DNA from: Thiotrichaceae bacterium
Lineage (GTDB): Bacteria; Pseudomonadota; Gammaproteobacteria; SZUA-229
Assembly (NCBI GenBank): GCA_002746365.1
Contig: NVWZ01000016.1
Coordinates: 63,105 to 69,704 of the forward strand
Reading direction: 5' to 3'
Length of the DNA: 6,600 bases
The notes beneath the pieces were generated by a model. That model worked only from the letters and a program-made list of their open reading frames with translations. It had not been told where the DNA came from and searched no databases. Below, piece by piece: positions 1 to 5,865 of this stretch (the first letter of the stretch is position 1; every line of letters starts with the position of its first letter). The position numbers were made by a program, and so were the translations under genes.

Positions 1-746
1 ACTTTTCGATCAAAGGTGTAAGCTTCAAGATCACCCGCTTGTGAGACCATTTTCATTTCGCCGAATGCTTTACTGGTAATGCGGTTTGCATCTACACCCG
101 AATCGATTAATTCCTGGCGAACGCTAGTCAAACGTCGATTTGCAAGTGCGATATTTTGTGATTGATTGCCACGTCGGTCGGTGTATCCATCAAGATGTAG
201 ATCTAACTGAGGCATGTTTTTCATTAAGTTAGCAATGGCTGCCAGACGGGCGGGGTAGAAAGCTTCGATATCCGTGCTGCCCGAGCGAAAATAAACATCA
301 AGGCTTAGGTCTGTCGTCAGAATATCCAGGATATTCTCGCCATGTGTGATGCTGGAATTTTCGATTATGCCGACCGAACCCAGTTGCGCAACCTGGACAC
401 TGGGCAGGTCGATAGTATCGATTTTTGTGTGAACTTCGCTGGCGGTATCATTGTCGTATTCTGCAACGGTTTTTTGTGGTTTTGTTTCTTCATATTCACT
501 CAACACTTCTTGATTCGAGCCGACAAGTGCACCAATAAGGCCACCGACGACAAACCCTAGAGGGCCGGCTATAGCGGTGCCTGTGGCTGCACCGATGCCT
601 ATTCCAGGATACATATAGGTTTCAGTTGTTTCGTCGTTACTGTTAGTATTATCAGTCAATAGTGGGGCATCGGCATAATCTTGCGTCGATAACGCAGCAC
701 TAGAAAATGAAAGAGTGATAGCGAGAGTAAGTAAGGTTTTTTTCAT
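1..746 (-). CDS. pdsO: PdsO-like OmpA-family outer-membrane/periplasmic protein (3' end outside window)
   Basis: This gene reads leftward and is cut by the window edge; 248 residues are visible. The ATG at 746-744 has a GGAG Shine-Dalgarno at 757-754. The protein opens with a signal peptide (MKKTLLTLAITLSFSSAALS, likely cut near residue 20). An acidic Thr/Asn-rich linker follows (22-43), then a glycine-zipper-like hydrophobic stretch (about 48-76, many G/A at spaced positions). A variable acidic region leads to an OmpA C-terminal peptidoglycan-binding domain (about 140 to the edge). The domain carries the signature GYTDRRGNQSQNIALANRR, with D190 and R205 at the positions that bind diaminopimelate in OmpA domains. 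The visible end (EAYTFDRKV) resembles the last strand of such domains, so only a few residues are probably missing. The divergent PdsR/PdsS pair is the main reason for calling it PdsO rather than a generic OmpA/YiaD-type lipoprotein; no lipobox Cys is present. Its role in the sortase system is unproven; anchoring in the envelope is inferred. Confidence 0.82.
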   Translation of the reverse strand, partial: MKKTLLTLAITLSFSSAALSTQDYADAPLLTDNTNSNDETTETYMYPGIGIGAATGTAIAGPLGFVVGGLIGALVGSNQEVLSEYEETKPQKTVAEYDNDTASEVHTKIDTIDLPSVQVAQLGSVGIIENSSITHGENILDILTTDLSLDVYFRSGSTDIEAFYPARLAAIANLMKNMPQLDLHLDGYTDRRGNQSQNIALANRRLTSVRQELIDSGVDANRITSKAFGEMKMVSQAGDLEAYTFDRK

Positions 747-939
747 TGTTTTTCTCCAGTTAATTTAGTTACTGTGTTTGTGTATTTCACAGTGTTATTA
801 AAGCAATGATCAGCCGCTCAATCTTTGGCACTGAGTGGAGGAAAGATGGAGAAATTATGGAGGTTTTGGTAAGTGTTTATTGTCTCAGGTCGCTAGTAAA
901 AACTATGCGCTTTCAGTGCAAGACTTTAGTCGTTGATTT

Positions 940-1011
940 TGTCATCCTGAACGATAGTGAAGGATCTTAAATGCCGGTGTATAAGATCCTTCACTATCGT
1001 TCAGGATGACA
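940..1011. repeat. Perfect 30-bp inverted repeat, REP-like palindromic element
   Basis: The left arm 940-969 (beginning tgtcatcctgaacgatagtg) is exactly the reverse complement of the right arm 982-1011, with a 12-nt spacer at 970-981. The match stops cleanly on both sides. Each arm contains ATCCT...AGGAT, so the arms are themselves weakly palindromic. The core 'GTCATCCTGA...GAAGGATCT' resembles a dispersed intergenic palindrome seen in many bacterial genomes, from memory. The element probably folds into a very stable stem in RNA or single-stranded DNA. It lies between divergent genes, about 23 bp upstream of the candidate pdsR -35, so it is not placed as a transcription terminator for either gene. 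Confidence 0.93.
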
Positions 1012-1033
1012 GCGATAGAAATAATGCTGCTGG

Positions 1034-1062
1034 TTCTGAAAGTGCTGCCACCTTTTTATAGT
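1034..1062 (+). promoter_or_regulatory. Candidate sigma-70 promoter for pdsRS
   Basis: A TATAGT -10 box at 1057-1062 (5 of 6 to TATAAT) sits 17 bp downstream of a weak -35, TTCTGA at 1034-1039 (3 of 6 to TTGACA). Transcription would begin near 1069 and give a leader of about 75 nt containing the hairpin at 1088-1126. The weak -35 suggests either an activator or a wrong call. Confidence 0.38.
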
Positions 1063-1087
1063 AAAAAAGATTTTAATCGTTTTGAGG

Positions 1088-1126
1088 CAACCTATGGACT
1101 TTCAGTCCATAGCCGTTGAATTTTTT
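1088..1126 (+). promoter_or_regulatory. Leader hairpin with T-run upstream of pdsR (attenuator-like)
   Basis: A perfect 9-bp stem (ctatggact 1092-1100, agtccatag 1104-1112) closes a TTC loop. The stem can extend by caac/gttg (1088-1091 with 1115-1118) across a 2-nt bulge. Two bases later comes TTTTTT (1121-1126). This is the layout of an intrinsic terminator, but it lies 19 nt before the pdsR start with no plus-strand gene upstream. A leader attenuator or an operator for an autoregulating PdsR are the two readings; the sequence does not decide between them. Confidence 0.45.
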
Positions 1127-1131
1127 GTATA

Positions 1132-1147
1132 AGAGGTTATTTAATTG
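1132..1147 (+). promoter_or_regulatory. Ribosome binding site and TTG start of pdsR
   Basis: AGAGG at 1132-1136 is followed after 8 nt by TTG at 1145-1147. No in-frame ATG lies near. The protein reads as a full receiver domain from its second residue (KQTIAIVEDD), so the TTG is the likely true start. A rare start codon suggests low expression of the regulator. Confidence 0.7.
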
Positions 1148-1828
1148 AAGCAGACGATAGCTATCGTAGAAGACGATGCACAGCAGCGCGGTTATTATGC
1201 GGAAGCATTACGCGCTCACAATTATCGTGTAATTGAATTTGATAGCAGGCAAAGTGCGATTGATGCTTTTTCAAATGATTTGCCTGATTTGGCAATACTC
1301 GACATTGCACTAAACGCCGATGTTGGCGGTGGTTATGAAGTGTGTCGTTATTTGAATGAACAAGATAAAAGCTTACCTGTTATTTTCCTTACCAGCCGTG
1401 GTGACGAGCTGGATAAAATATACGGTTTACAACTCGGCGCATGGGATTATCAAACAAAGCCGATTTCACTTGAGTACCTAATCGTTCGTATTGAATCTTT
1501 TTTTACTATTAAACAATCGACAGCCCGTTCTATTGATGAAAAAACATCAGATGATCTAAAAATTAATAAAAAGTCGATGCAATGTTTCTGGAAAGAAATA
1601 GAAATAAATCTGACACCAACAGAATTTTCAATATTAATAGCACTATTAGATGCAAAAGAAGCAGTGAGTATTGATGATTTAATAAAAGCAACAAAACAAG
1701 GTGTAGTAGAAGACAATACAATCAATACACACGTATTACACATAAGAAAGAAATTTAAAAAAGTTGATTCGGATTTTAGTTGTATTCAGACACGATATGG
1801 TTTCGGTTATCAATGGTCGTGTGAATGA
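1145..1828 (+). CDS. pdsR: PdsR, OmpR/PhoB-family response regulator of the dedicated sortase system
   Basis: This is a 227-residue two-domain cytoplasmic response regulator, normal length for the OmpR/PhoB class. The receiver domain (about 3-120) has the acidic pair D10/D11, phosphoacceptor D53 (AILDIAL), switch T83 and K105 (TKP), so phosphorylation should work. The usual GADDY before that lysine is GAWDY here, with Trp at position 100. The C-terminal winged helix (about 145-226) shows LTPTEFSILIALL, the recognition-helix region NTINTHVLHIRKKF and the closing wing RYGFGYQW. It is translationally coupled to the following kinase (ATGA overlap, 1825-1828), its obvious partner. The likely targets are the sortase, its substrate and pdsO, by inference from family context. 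The DNA-binding half is noticeably more AT-rich in codon choice than the receiver half. The assignment as response regulator is secure; the Pds assignment rests on partner genes and recalled family similarity. Confidence 0.85.
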   Translation: MKQTIAIVEDDAQQRGYYAEALRAHNYRVIEFDSRQSAIDAFSNDLPDLAILDIALNADVGGGYEVCRYLNEQDKSLPVIFLTSRGDELDKIYGLQLGAWDYQTKPISLEYLIVRIESFFTIKQSTARSIDEKTSDDLKINKKSMQCFWKEIEINLTPTEFSILIALLDAKEAVSIDDLIKATKQGVVEDNTINTHVLHIRKKFKKVDSDFSCIQTRYGFGYQWSCE

Positions 1829-3807
1829 AATTAGGTACACGATTAATTATTGTTAGTTCTATCTTCATCGTCACGCTGCCTGTATTAGGTTATTACTTCG
1901 TCGATAAAATTCAGTCAGCATTATTACAGGGGCAGGAGGAAGCGCAGGCCATGACGGCCTCTGCCATCGCCACAGTGGTAAGAGGTTACACCGATCTGTT
2001 TGATGTTGATGAAGATGCCCTGTATGTCTATCCCCGCCAGCTTGATATAAATATAGATGGCTACAGTCAGTCTGATGAAGATTGGGGGCGGCTTGATGAT
2101 AAGTTCAATGCGTCGGCGAAAAATAAATTTTCTCAATTATTTCTTGATGACGATCGTTATCTTTATATCTATCTTAAAGTAAAAGATAATAACATCGTCT
2201 ATCGCAATCCACGATACATTCCTCTGGATTCCAGTGATCATATTAGATTGGAGTACATTGATAAAAATAATCAACATCAACGTCTTATTTTACTTACTGA
2301 GGGGCAGGGTAATGTCAGTGTCTATAAAGTGAAAGAGGACTGGCAGACCTGGATAGATGGCCGTCATGTTAACGCGGTACTGGGTGTCTGGCATGAAACA
2401 TCAACAGGTTATGAAGTCGAGTTGCGATTGCCTGTTGAGTGGCTGCAATCGCGCCGTATGTCATTAAGTGTGGTTGATGTGTATGGTGAGAATGAGCGGT
2501 ATCCCGATACCGTTATATCTACAAAAATATTAGATGCCAATTTATTAAACCCCCTTTTATTTCGTTCGCGTGAAATTAATACTGCTATCGAAAATTTTAC
2601 AGATTCTTCTTCACAAATATGCATTATCGATCAGTATCGACGTGTTCGTGCGGTAATTGGCGGTAAACACGGTGTCGATTCACTTTGCCAATCAACTGAT
2701 AGGGTGAGTAATAAACTAGTAGAAAAAGTCCTGTCAGGAAAGACAGAAACCAGCAGAATATTTAAAGCGAATAAAATATTATTGATAGCGGCACACCCGG
2801 TAATAGAAAATAATAAAACGGTGGGCGCCGTTTTGGTGAGTAATAGTGACAGCCAGATTTTATCTGGTCAAAGAGATACGCTTCTAACCGTGTTGTTTAC
2901 ATCATTTGCCTTAGCTTTTTTAGTCTTTATGAGTATGTTGCTATTCAGTTCCTGGCTAACCTTTCGCATTAATAGGCTTAATGTGCAGGCGTCATCAATC
3001 ATTGATGACAGTGGACGATTTATTAATAATGTTGAGTTAAGTGATGCCAAACAAAAAGATGAAATAGGTGAGTTATCGCGTGGTTTGGCACGTTTGCTTG
3101 ATAAGTTAAATAACTATACGGGTTTTCTGGAAAGTGTTCCAGGCATGTTGCGACATGAAATACTTAATCCGGTAAATACAATTAGCATGTCATTGCAGAA
3201 ATTGTCAGAAGGCAGGGAAGACGCATCTATAAATACGAGCAGTATCAATAGTGCCAATAACGCAATTTTACAGCTACAGTTTATCGTGTCCAGTTTAACG
3301 GAAGCGGCGAATATTGATGAGGCTTTGACACAAGACGAAGTTGATGAATTTGATATTGCCGTTTTACTAGAAGAATATGTTTCAAACATCAGGCTTAAGC
3401 ACGCTGGTGCTAACTTTGTCTATCAAAGCACAAGGCAGAATGTTTTTGTAAAAGGTAACGATATTCGCATTGTTCAACTATTGGATAAAATAAAAGATAA
3501 TGCCCTGGATTTTTCTTTACCTGATACTGAAATAGTATTTCAGCTTGGTGTAAATCAACATCAGCAGCAGATAGAAATTCGTGTAAAAAATGAGGGGGAC
3601 TGTATTCCACAGGCGCAATTGGAAGTGCTTTTTCAGGGTATGGTTTCGCTCCGTGCTGTTAAAACCACTACACCCCATCTGGGTATTGGTTTGTATGTTT
3701 CACATAAAATAGCCAAATTCCATCACGGGCACCTGGAAATAACTAATCGTAGGGATAAACAAGGGGTGGAAGTTGTATTAGTATTGCCAGTAGCGATTGA
3801 TAACTAG
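1825..3807 (+). CDS. pdsS: PdsS, membrane sensor histidine kinase of the dedicated sortase system with CBM9-like sensor domain
   Basis: This is a 660-residue inner-membrane kinase. TM1 is about 6-25 and TM2 about 353-376, enclosing an unusually large periplasmic region of about 325 residues. Its first part (about 65-210) resembles the CBM9/DOMON carbohydrate-binding fold: LDINIDGY then EDW, a YLYIYLKVKD strand, and GYEVELRLPVEW (195-206). Its second part (about 245-345) ends LLIAAHPVIENNKTVGAVLVSNS, typical of the last strands of Cache/PAS-like sensors. After TM2 come a HAMP domain (about 381-430, with DEIGELSR at 412) and an H-box RHEILNPVNTISMSLQ with phospho-accepting H444. The ATPase domain has N559 (KIKDNALDF) and a G2 box HLGIGLYV (618-625). 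Its G1 box reads VKNEGDCIP, with N589 where DxG is usual. The gene overlaps pdsR by 4 nt, so the two are co-translated. No receiver or Hpt domain is fused. Kinase identity is certain; the Pds subfamily and the sensor fold are inferred from motif layout. Confidence 0.85.
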   Translation: MKLGTRLIIVSSIFIVTLPVLGYYFVDKIQSALLQGQEEAQAMTASAIATVVRGYTDLFDVDEDALYVYPRQLDINIDGYSQSDEDWGRLDDKFNASAKNKFSQLFLDDDRYLYIYLKVKDNNIVYRNPRYIPLDSSDHIRLEYIDKNNQHQRLILLTEGQGNVSVYKVKEDWQTWIDGRHVNAVLGVWHETSTGYEVELRLPVEWLQSRRMSLSVVDVYGENERYPDTVISTKILDANLLNPLLFRSREINTAIENFTDSSSQICIIDQYRRVRAVIGGKHGVDSLCQSTDRVSNKLVEKVLSGKTETSRIFKANKILLIAAHPVIENNKTVGAVLVSNSDSQILSGQRDTLLTVLFTSFALAFLVFMSMLLFSSWLTFRINRLNVQASSIIDDSGRFINNVELSDAKQKDEIGELSRGLARLLDKLNNYTGFLESVPGMLRHEILNPVNTISMSLQKLSEGREDASINTSSINSANNAILQLQFIVSSLTEAANIDEALTQDEVDEFDIAVLLEEYVSNIRLKHAGANFVYQSTRQNVFVKGNDIRIVQLLDKIKDNALDFSLPDTEIVFQLGVNQHQQQIEIRVKNEGDCIPQAQLEVLFQGMVSLRAVKTTTPHLGIGLYVSHKIAKFHHGHLEITNRRDKQGVEVVLVLPVAIDN

Positions 3808-3986
3808 AGAGTTTTACACGAAGCATCTTTTCTGTCATGGCAGCGTTAAAAATGGTCTCAAAATGCGGAGACACGTAGTGTCAAACTTTATGTAAACTGC
3901 GCTTTTTCGACAATTATGCCTTGCCCTGATGAAAAATCCACATCGTGCAAAGCTCTCAACTAATTTAAGAATAAAGAGTGATTGAT
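3808..3986 (+). promoter_or_regulatory. Spacer upstream of moaB with two mutually exclusive small hairpins
   Basis: Between pdsS and moaB, GTCTC (3855-3859) can pair with GAGAC (3868-3872). The overlapping GACAC (3870-3874) can pair with GTGTC (3878-3882) across a GTA loop. Both share bases 3870-3872, so only one can form. The stems are only 5 bp. I see no clear terminator after pdsS, no confident promoter, and no recognisable full molybdenum-cofactor riboswitch architecture. Confidence 0.25.
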
Positions 3987-4502
3987 ATGAGTGATAAAAT
4001 AACCCCAATTAAAATTACTATTCTAACTGTATCTGATAGCCGAACCGAAGCCGATGATACATCGGGTGATGCATTGGTTGAACGTCTAACCGCAGCCGGT
4101 CACACGCTAGTCGAAAAAAATATTTGTAGCGATGATAAGTACAAAATTCGTGAAGTGGTGTCGCGCTGGATAGCCGATAAAAATGTTGATGTCATTATTA
4201 GTACCGGAGGCACCGGATTAACGGGTCGCGATATCACACCAGAAGCTGTTCAACCATTATTTGATAAAGAGATCGATGGTGTCGGAGAACTGTTTCGCTG
4301 GGTATCGTATCAGGAGATTGGTACCTCGACTATTGCCTCACGCTGTATAGGCGGCCTGGCAAACGGGACTTTTATTTTTTGTTTACCGGGCTCTACCGGT
4401 GCCTGTCGTACCGGTTGGGACAAAATAATTGCACCACAATTAGATAGTAATACCACGCCCTGTAATATCGTGGCATTAATGCCGAGGCTGCTAGAAAAGT
4501 GA
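3987..4502 (+). CDS. moaB: MoaB/MogA-family molybdenum cofactor biosynthesis protein B
   Basis: This is a 171-residue cytoplasmic protein, the size of E. coli MoaB (about 170). I chose the ATG at 3987, with AAGAG at 3974-3978 as ribosome site. A GTG at 3978 would add only three residues and overlaps that site. Family motifs: ILTVSDSRTEADDTSG near the N-terminus, the molybdopterin-binding loop TGGTGLTGRD (73-82), EIGTSTIASR, and LPGSTGACRTGW (133-144). The family binds molybdopterin and, in the MogA/Cnx1G branch, adenylylates it before metal insertion. The EIGTST and PGSTxACRTxW wording is closest to the MoaB branch, where the enzymatic role in bacteria is less settled. It is coupled by GTGA overlap to moeA, whose product takes the next step. 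If no mogA exists elsewhere, this copy may supply the adenylylation. Confidence 0.93.
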   Translation: MSDKITPIKITILTVSDSRTEADDTSGDALVERLTAAGHTLVEKNICSDDKYKIREVVSRWIADKNVDVIISTGGTGLTGRDITPEAVQPLFDKEIDGVGELFRWVSYQEIGTSTIASRCIGGLANGTFIFCLPGSTGACRTGWDKIIAPQLDSNTTPCNIVALMPRLLEK

Positions 4503-5746
4503 AAAATGAAAAAGTGAAAAATAGCGAAGTTAAAACGGCAGACTGTTGTGCCACACCTGATTTAATTTCAGTCGATCAGGCAATAGAAAAAATGCTTTCT
4601 CAGGCTGAGCCCGTTACCAAAACAGAATCAGTGGATATCCTTGATGCACTTAATAGAGTATTGGCGGAAGATTTACTCTCCACTATTAACGTACCCGGTT
4701 ACGATAACAGCGCAATGGATGGTTATGCCGTTTATAGTGATGACTGTCAAACAACAGGCGCAAAACTACCTGTTACACAACGAATACCTGCTGGTCAGGT
4801 TGGTAAGGTACTAAAGAAGGGAACTGCCGCGCGTATATTTACCGGTGCGCCTATTCCGGAAGGTGCTGATGCTGTTGTTATGCAGGAAATGTGTGAATCT
4901 GATGATAACGATGTAGTCATTAATACCGTTGTTAAAGCAAACAGTAATGTACGTCGTGCTGGCGAAGATATTGCAGAAGGTCACATTGTGTTAAACGCTG
5001 GCAAACAATTACGTGCTCAGGAGCTAGGTCTACTGGCATCGGTTGGGCTTGCCCAATTTACGGTTATAACAAAATTAAAAGTCGCCACATTTTTCACCGG
5101 TGATGAAATCGTCGCTCCCGGTCAAGCGTTAAAGCCGGGTCAGATTTATAACTCAAATCGTTATACATTACGTGGTTTATTACAGTCAATGGATTGTGAA
5201 ATTATTGATTTTGGTATCGTGCCTGATACCTTAGAAGCAACCATGGAAGTATTAAAAAAATCGGCATCAGGAGCCAATCTGGTTATCACAAGTGGGGGTG
5301 TGTCAGTCGGTGAAGAAGACTACGTTCGCATCGCACTTGAAAAACTGGGTGCGCTGTCGATGTGGCGTATCGCGATGAAACCGGGTAAACCGGTTGCTTT
5401 TGGTAAAGTAGATAATGCATTGTTTATGGGGTTGCCTGGTAATCCGGTTTCAGTTTTTGTTACATTTTTATTATTTGCACGTCCTCTTATATTAAAGTTA
5501 CAGGGCATCGATAATCATCTTACAAAATTTACATCGGTTATTGCTGATTTTGACTGGACAAGTGGCAGCCGACAGGAATACTTGCGAGTGCGCCTACATC
5601 AGGAAAGCGGTAAGACGGTTGCGCAATTATTTCCACATCAGGGTTCAGGTGTGTTGAGTTCAGCGAGCTGGGCAGATGGTCTGGTTGAGGTCGCAATTGG
5701 AATAGAAATTAAAAAGGGTGATACGGTACGTTATTTGGCTTTTTGA
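4499..5746 (+). CDS. moeA: MoeA, molybdopterin molybdenumtransferase
   Basis: This 415-residue protein (E. coli MoeA is 411) inserts molybdate into adenylylated molybdopterin in the cytoplasm. Motifs in order: VPGYDNSAMDGYAV (65-78), RIFTGAPIPEGADAVVMQE, RRAGEDI (152-158), FFTGDEIV, SNRYTLRGLL, SGGVSVGEEDYVR, KPGKPVAFG and GLPGNPVSVFVTF. D74, D157 and E203 match, with a constant offset of 15, the E. coli residues D59, D142 and E188 that I recall as functionally important; the enzyme should be active. The start is GTG at 4499, overlapping the moaB stop, with GAGG at 4484-4487 upstream. A second in-frame GTG at 4514 lies in a 9-nt direct repeat (gtgaaaaat at 4499 and 4514), so the exact start is open. 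The first 20 residues, Lys-rich with a CC pair, precede the conserved domain and lack an obvious counterpart in E. coli MoeA. Confidence 0.96.
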   Translation: MKNEKVKNSEVKTADCCATPDLISVDQAIEKMLSQAEPVTKTESVDILDALNRVLAEDLLSTINVPGYDNSAMDGYAVYSDDCQTTGAKLPVTQRIPAGQVGKVLKKGTAARIFTGAPIPEGADAVVMQEMCESDDNDVVINTVVKANSNVRRAGEDIAEGHIVLNAGKQLRAQELGLLASVGLAQFTVITKLKVATFFTGDEIVAPGQALKPGQIYNSNRYTLRGLLQSMDCEIIDFGIVPDTLEATMEVLKKSASGANLVITSGGVSVGEEDYVRIALEKLGALSMWRIAMKPGKPVAFGKVDNALFMGLPGNPVSVFVTFLLFARPLILKLQGIDNHLTKFTSVIADFDWTSGSRQEYLRVRLHQESGKTVAQLFPHQGSGVLSSASWADGLVEVAIGIEIKKGDTVRYLAF

Positions 5747-5865
5747 TTAGCGTCCCAATTTTTACTAGCACTGCCAGTGCATCACTTAATTCAATACCTA
5801 GCCTATTTGTTCCTGGCTAGGACGGGTGCCTAAATCAAAATTTTAAACAAACTGGGGCGAATTAA
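5747..5865. terminator. Convergent spacer with two inverted repeats; possible bidirectional terminator
   Basis: GCACTG (5768-5773) faces CAGTGC (5775-5780), and CCTAGCC (5797-5803) faces GGCTAGG (5815-5821) across an 11-nt loop; both are perfect. They lie between convergent moeA and the RND permease gene, where terminators are expected. Neither is directly followed by a strong T-run in either direction, so intrinsic termination would be weak or Rho-aided. Confidence 0.35.

Larger units (their letters stand above)
747..1144. other. Divergent intergenic region between pdsO and pdsR
   Basis: This 398-bp spacer carries the pdsO leader (ribosome site at 754-757), a perfect 30-bp inverted repeat (940-1011), a candidate pdsR promoter (1034-1062), and a terminator-like hairpin (1088-1126) followed by the pdsR ribosome site. 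I found no convincing sigma-70 promoter for pdsO in the minus direction. The stretch 775-900 shows no clear gene. It holds only an 8-codon frame, discussed in the findings. Confidence 0.8.

Noticed and set aside
342..560. 72-codon plus-strand frame
   Set aside because: It lies antisense within the OmpA-family gene, whose signal peptide, ribosome site and domain motifs are clear; its product has no recognisable features.
940..1011. CRISPR repeat or IS terminal repeats
   Set aside because: There is one inverted pair with a 12-nt spacer, no regularly spaced units, no transposase frame and no clear target-site duplication at the edges.
940..1011. Bidirectional intrinsic terminator
   Set aside because: The flanking genes are divergent, so neither needs termination here, and no T-run follows the stem directly on the plus strand.
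1006..1119. 37-codon frame (MTAIEIMLLVLKVL start) just before pdsR
   Set aside because: Its ATG lies inside the right arm of the palindrome with no spaced Shine-Dalgarno, and the candidate pdsR promoter and leader hairpin fall within it. It looks like a chance open frame.
3978..3986. GTG start for moaB
   Set aside because: The GTG overlaps the AAGAG ribosome site that is well placed for the ATG at 3987, and the ATG start gives the family's usual length.
3808..3986. Molybdenum-cofactor riboswitch upstream of moaB
   Set aside because: The spacer is long enough, but I cannot recognise the expected multi-stem core by eye; only short 5-bp stems are visible.
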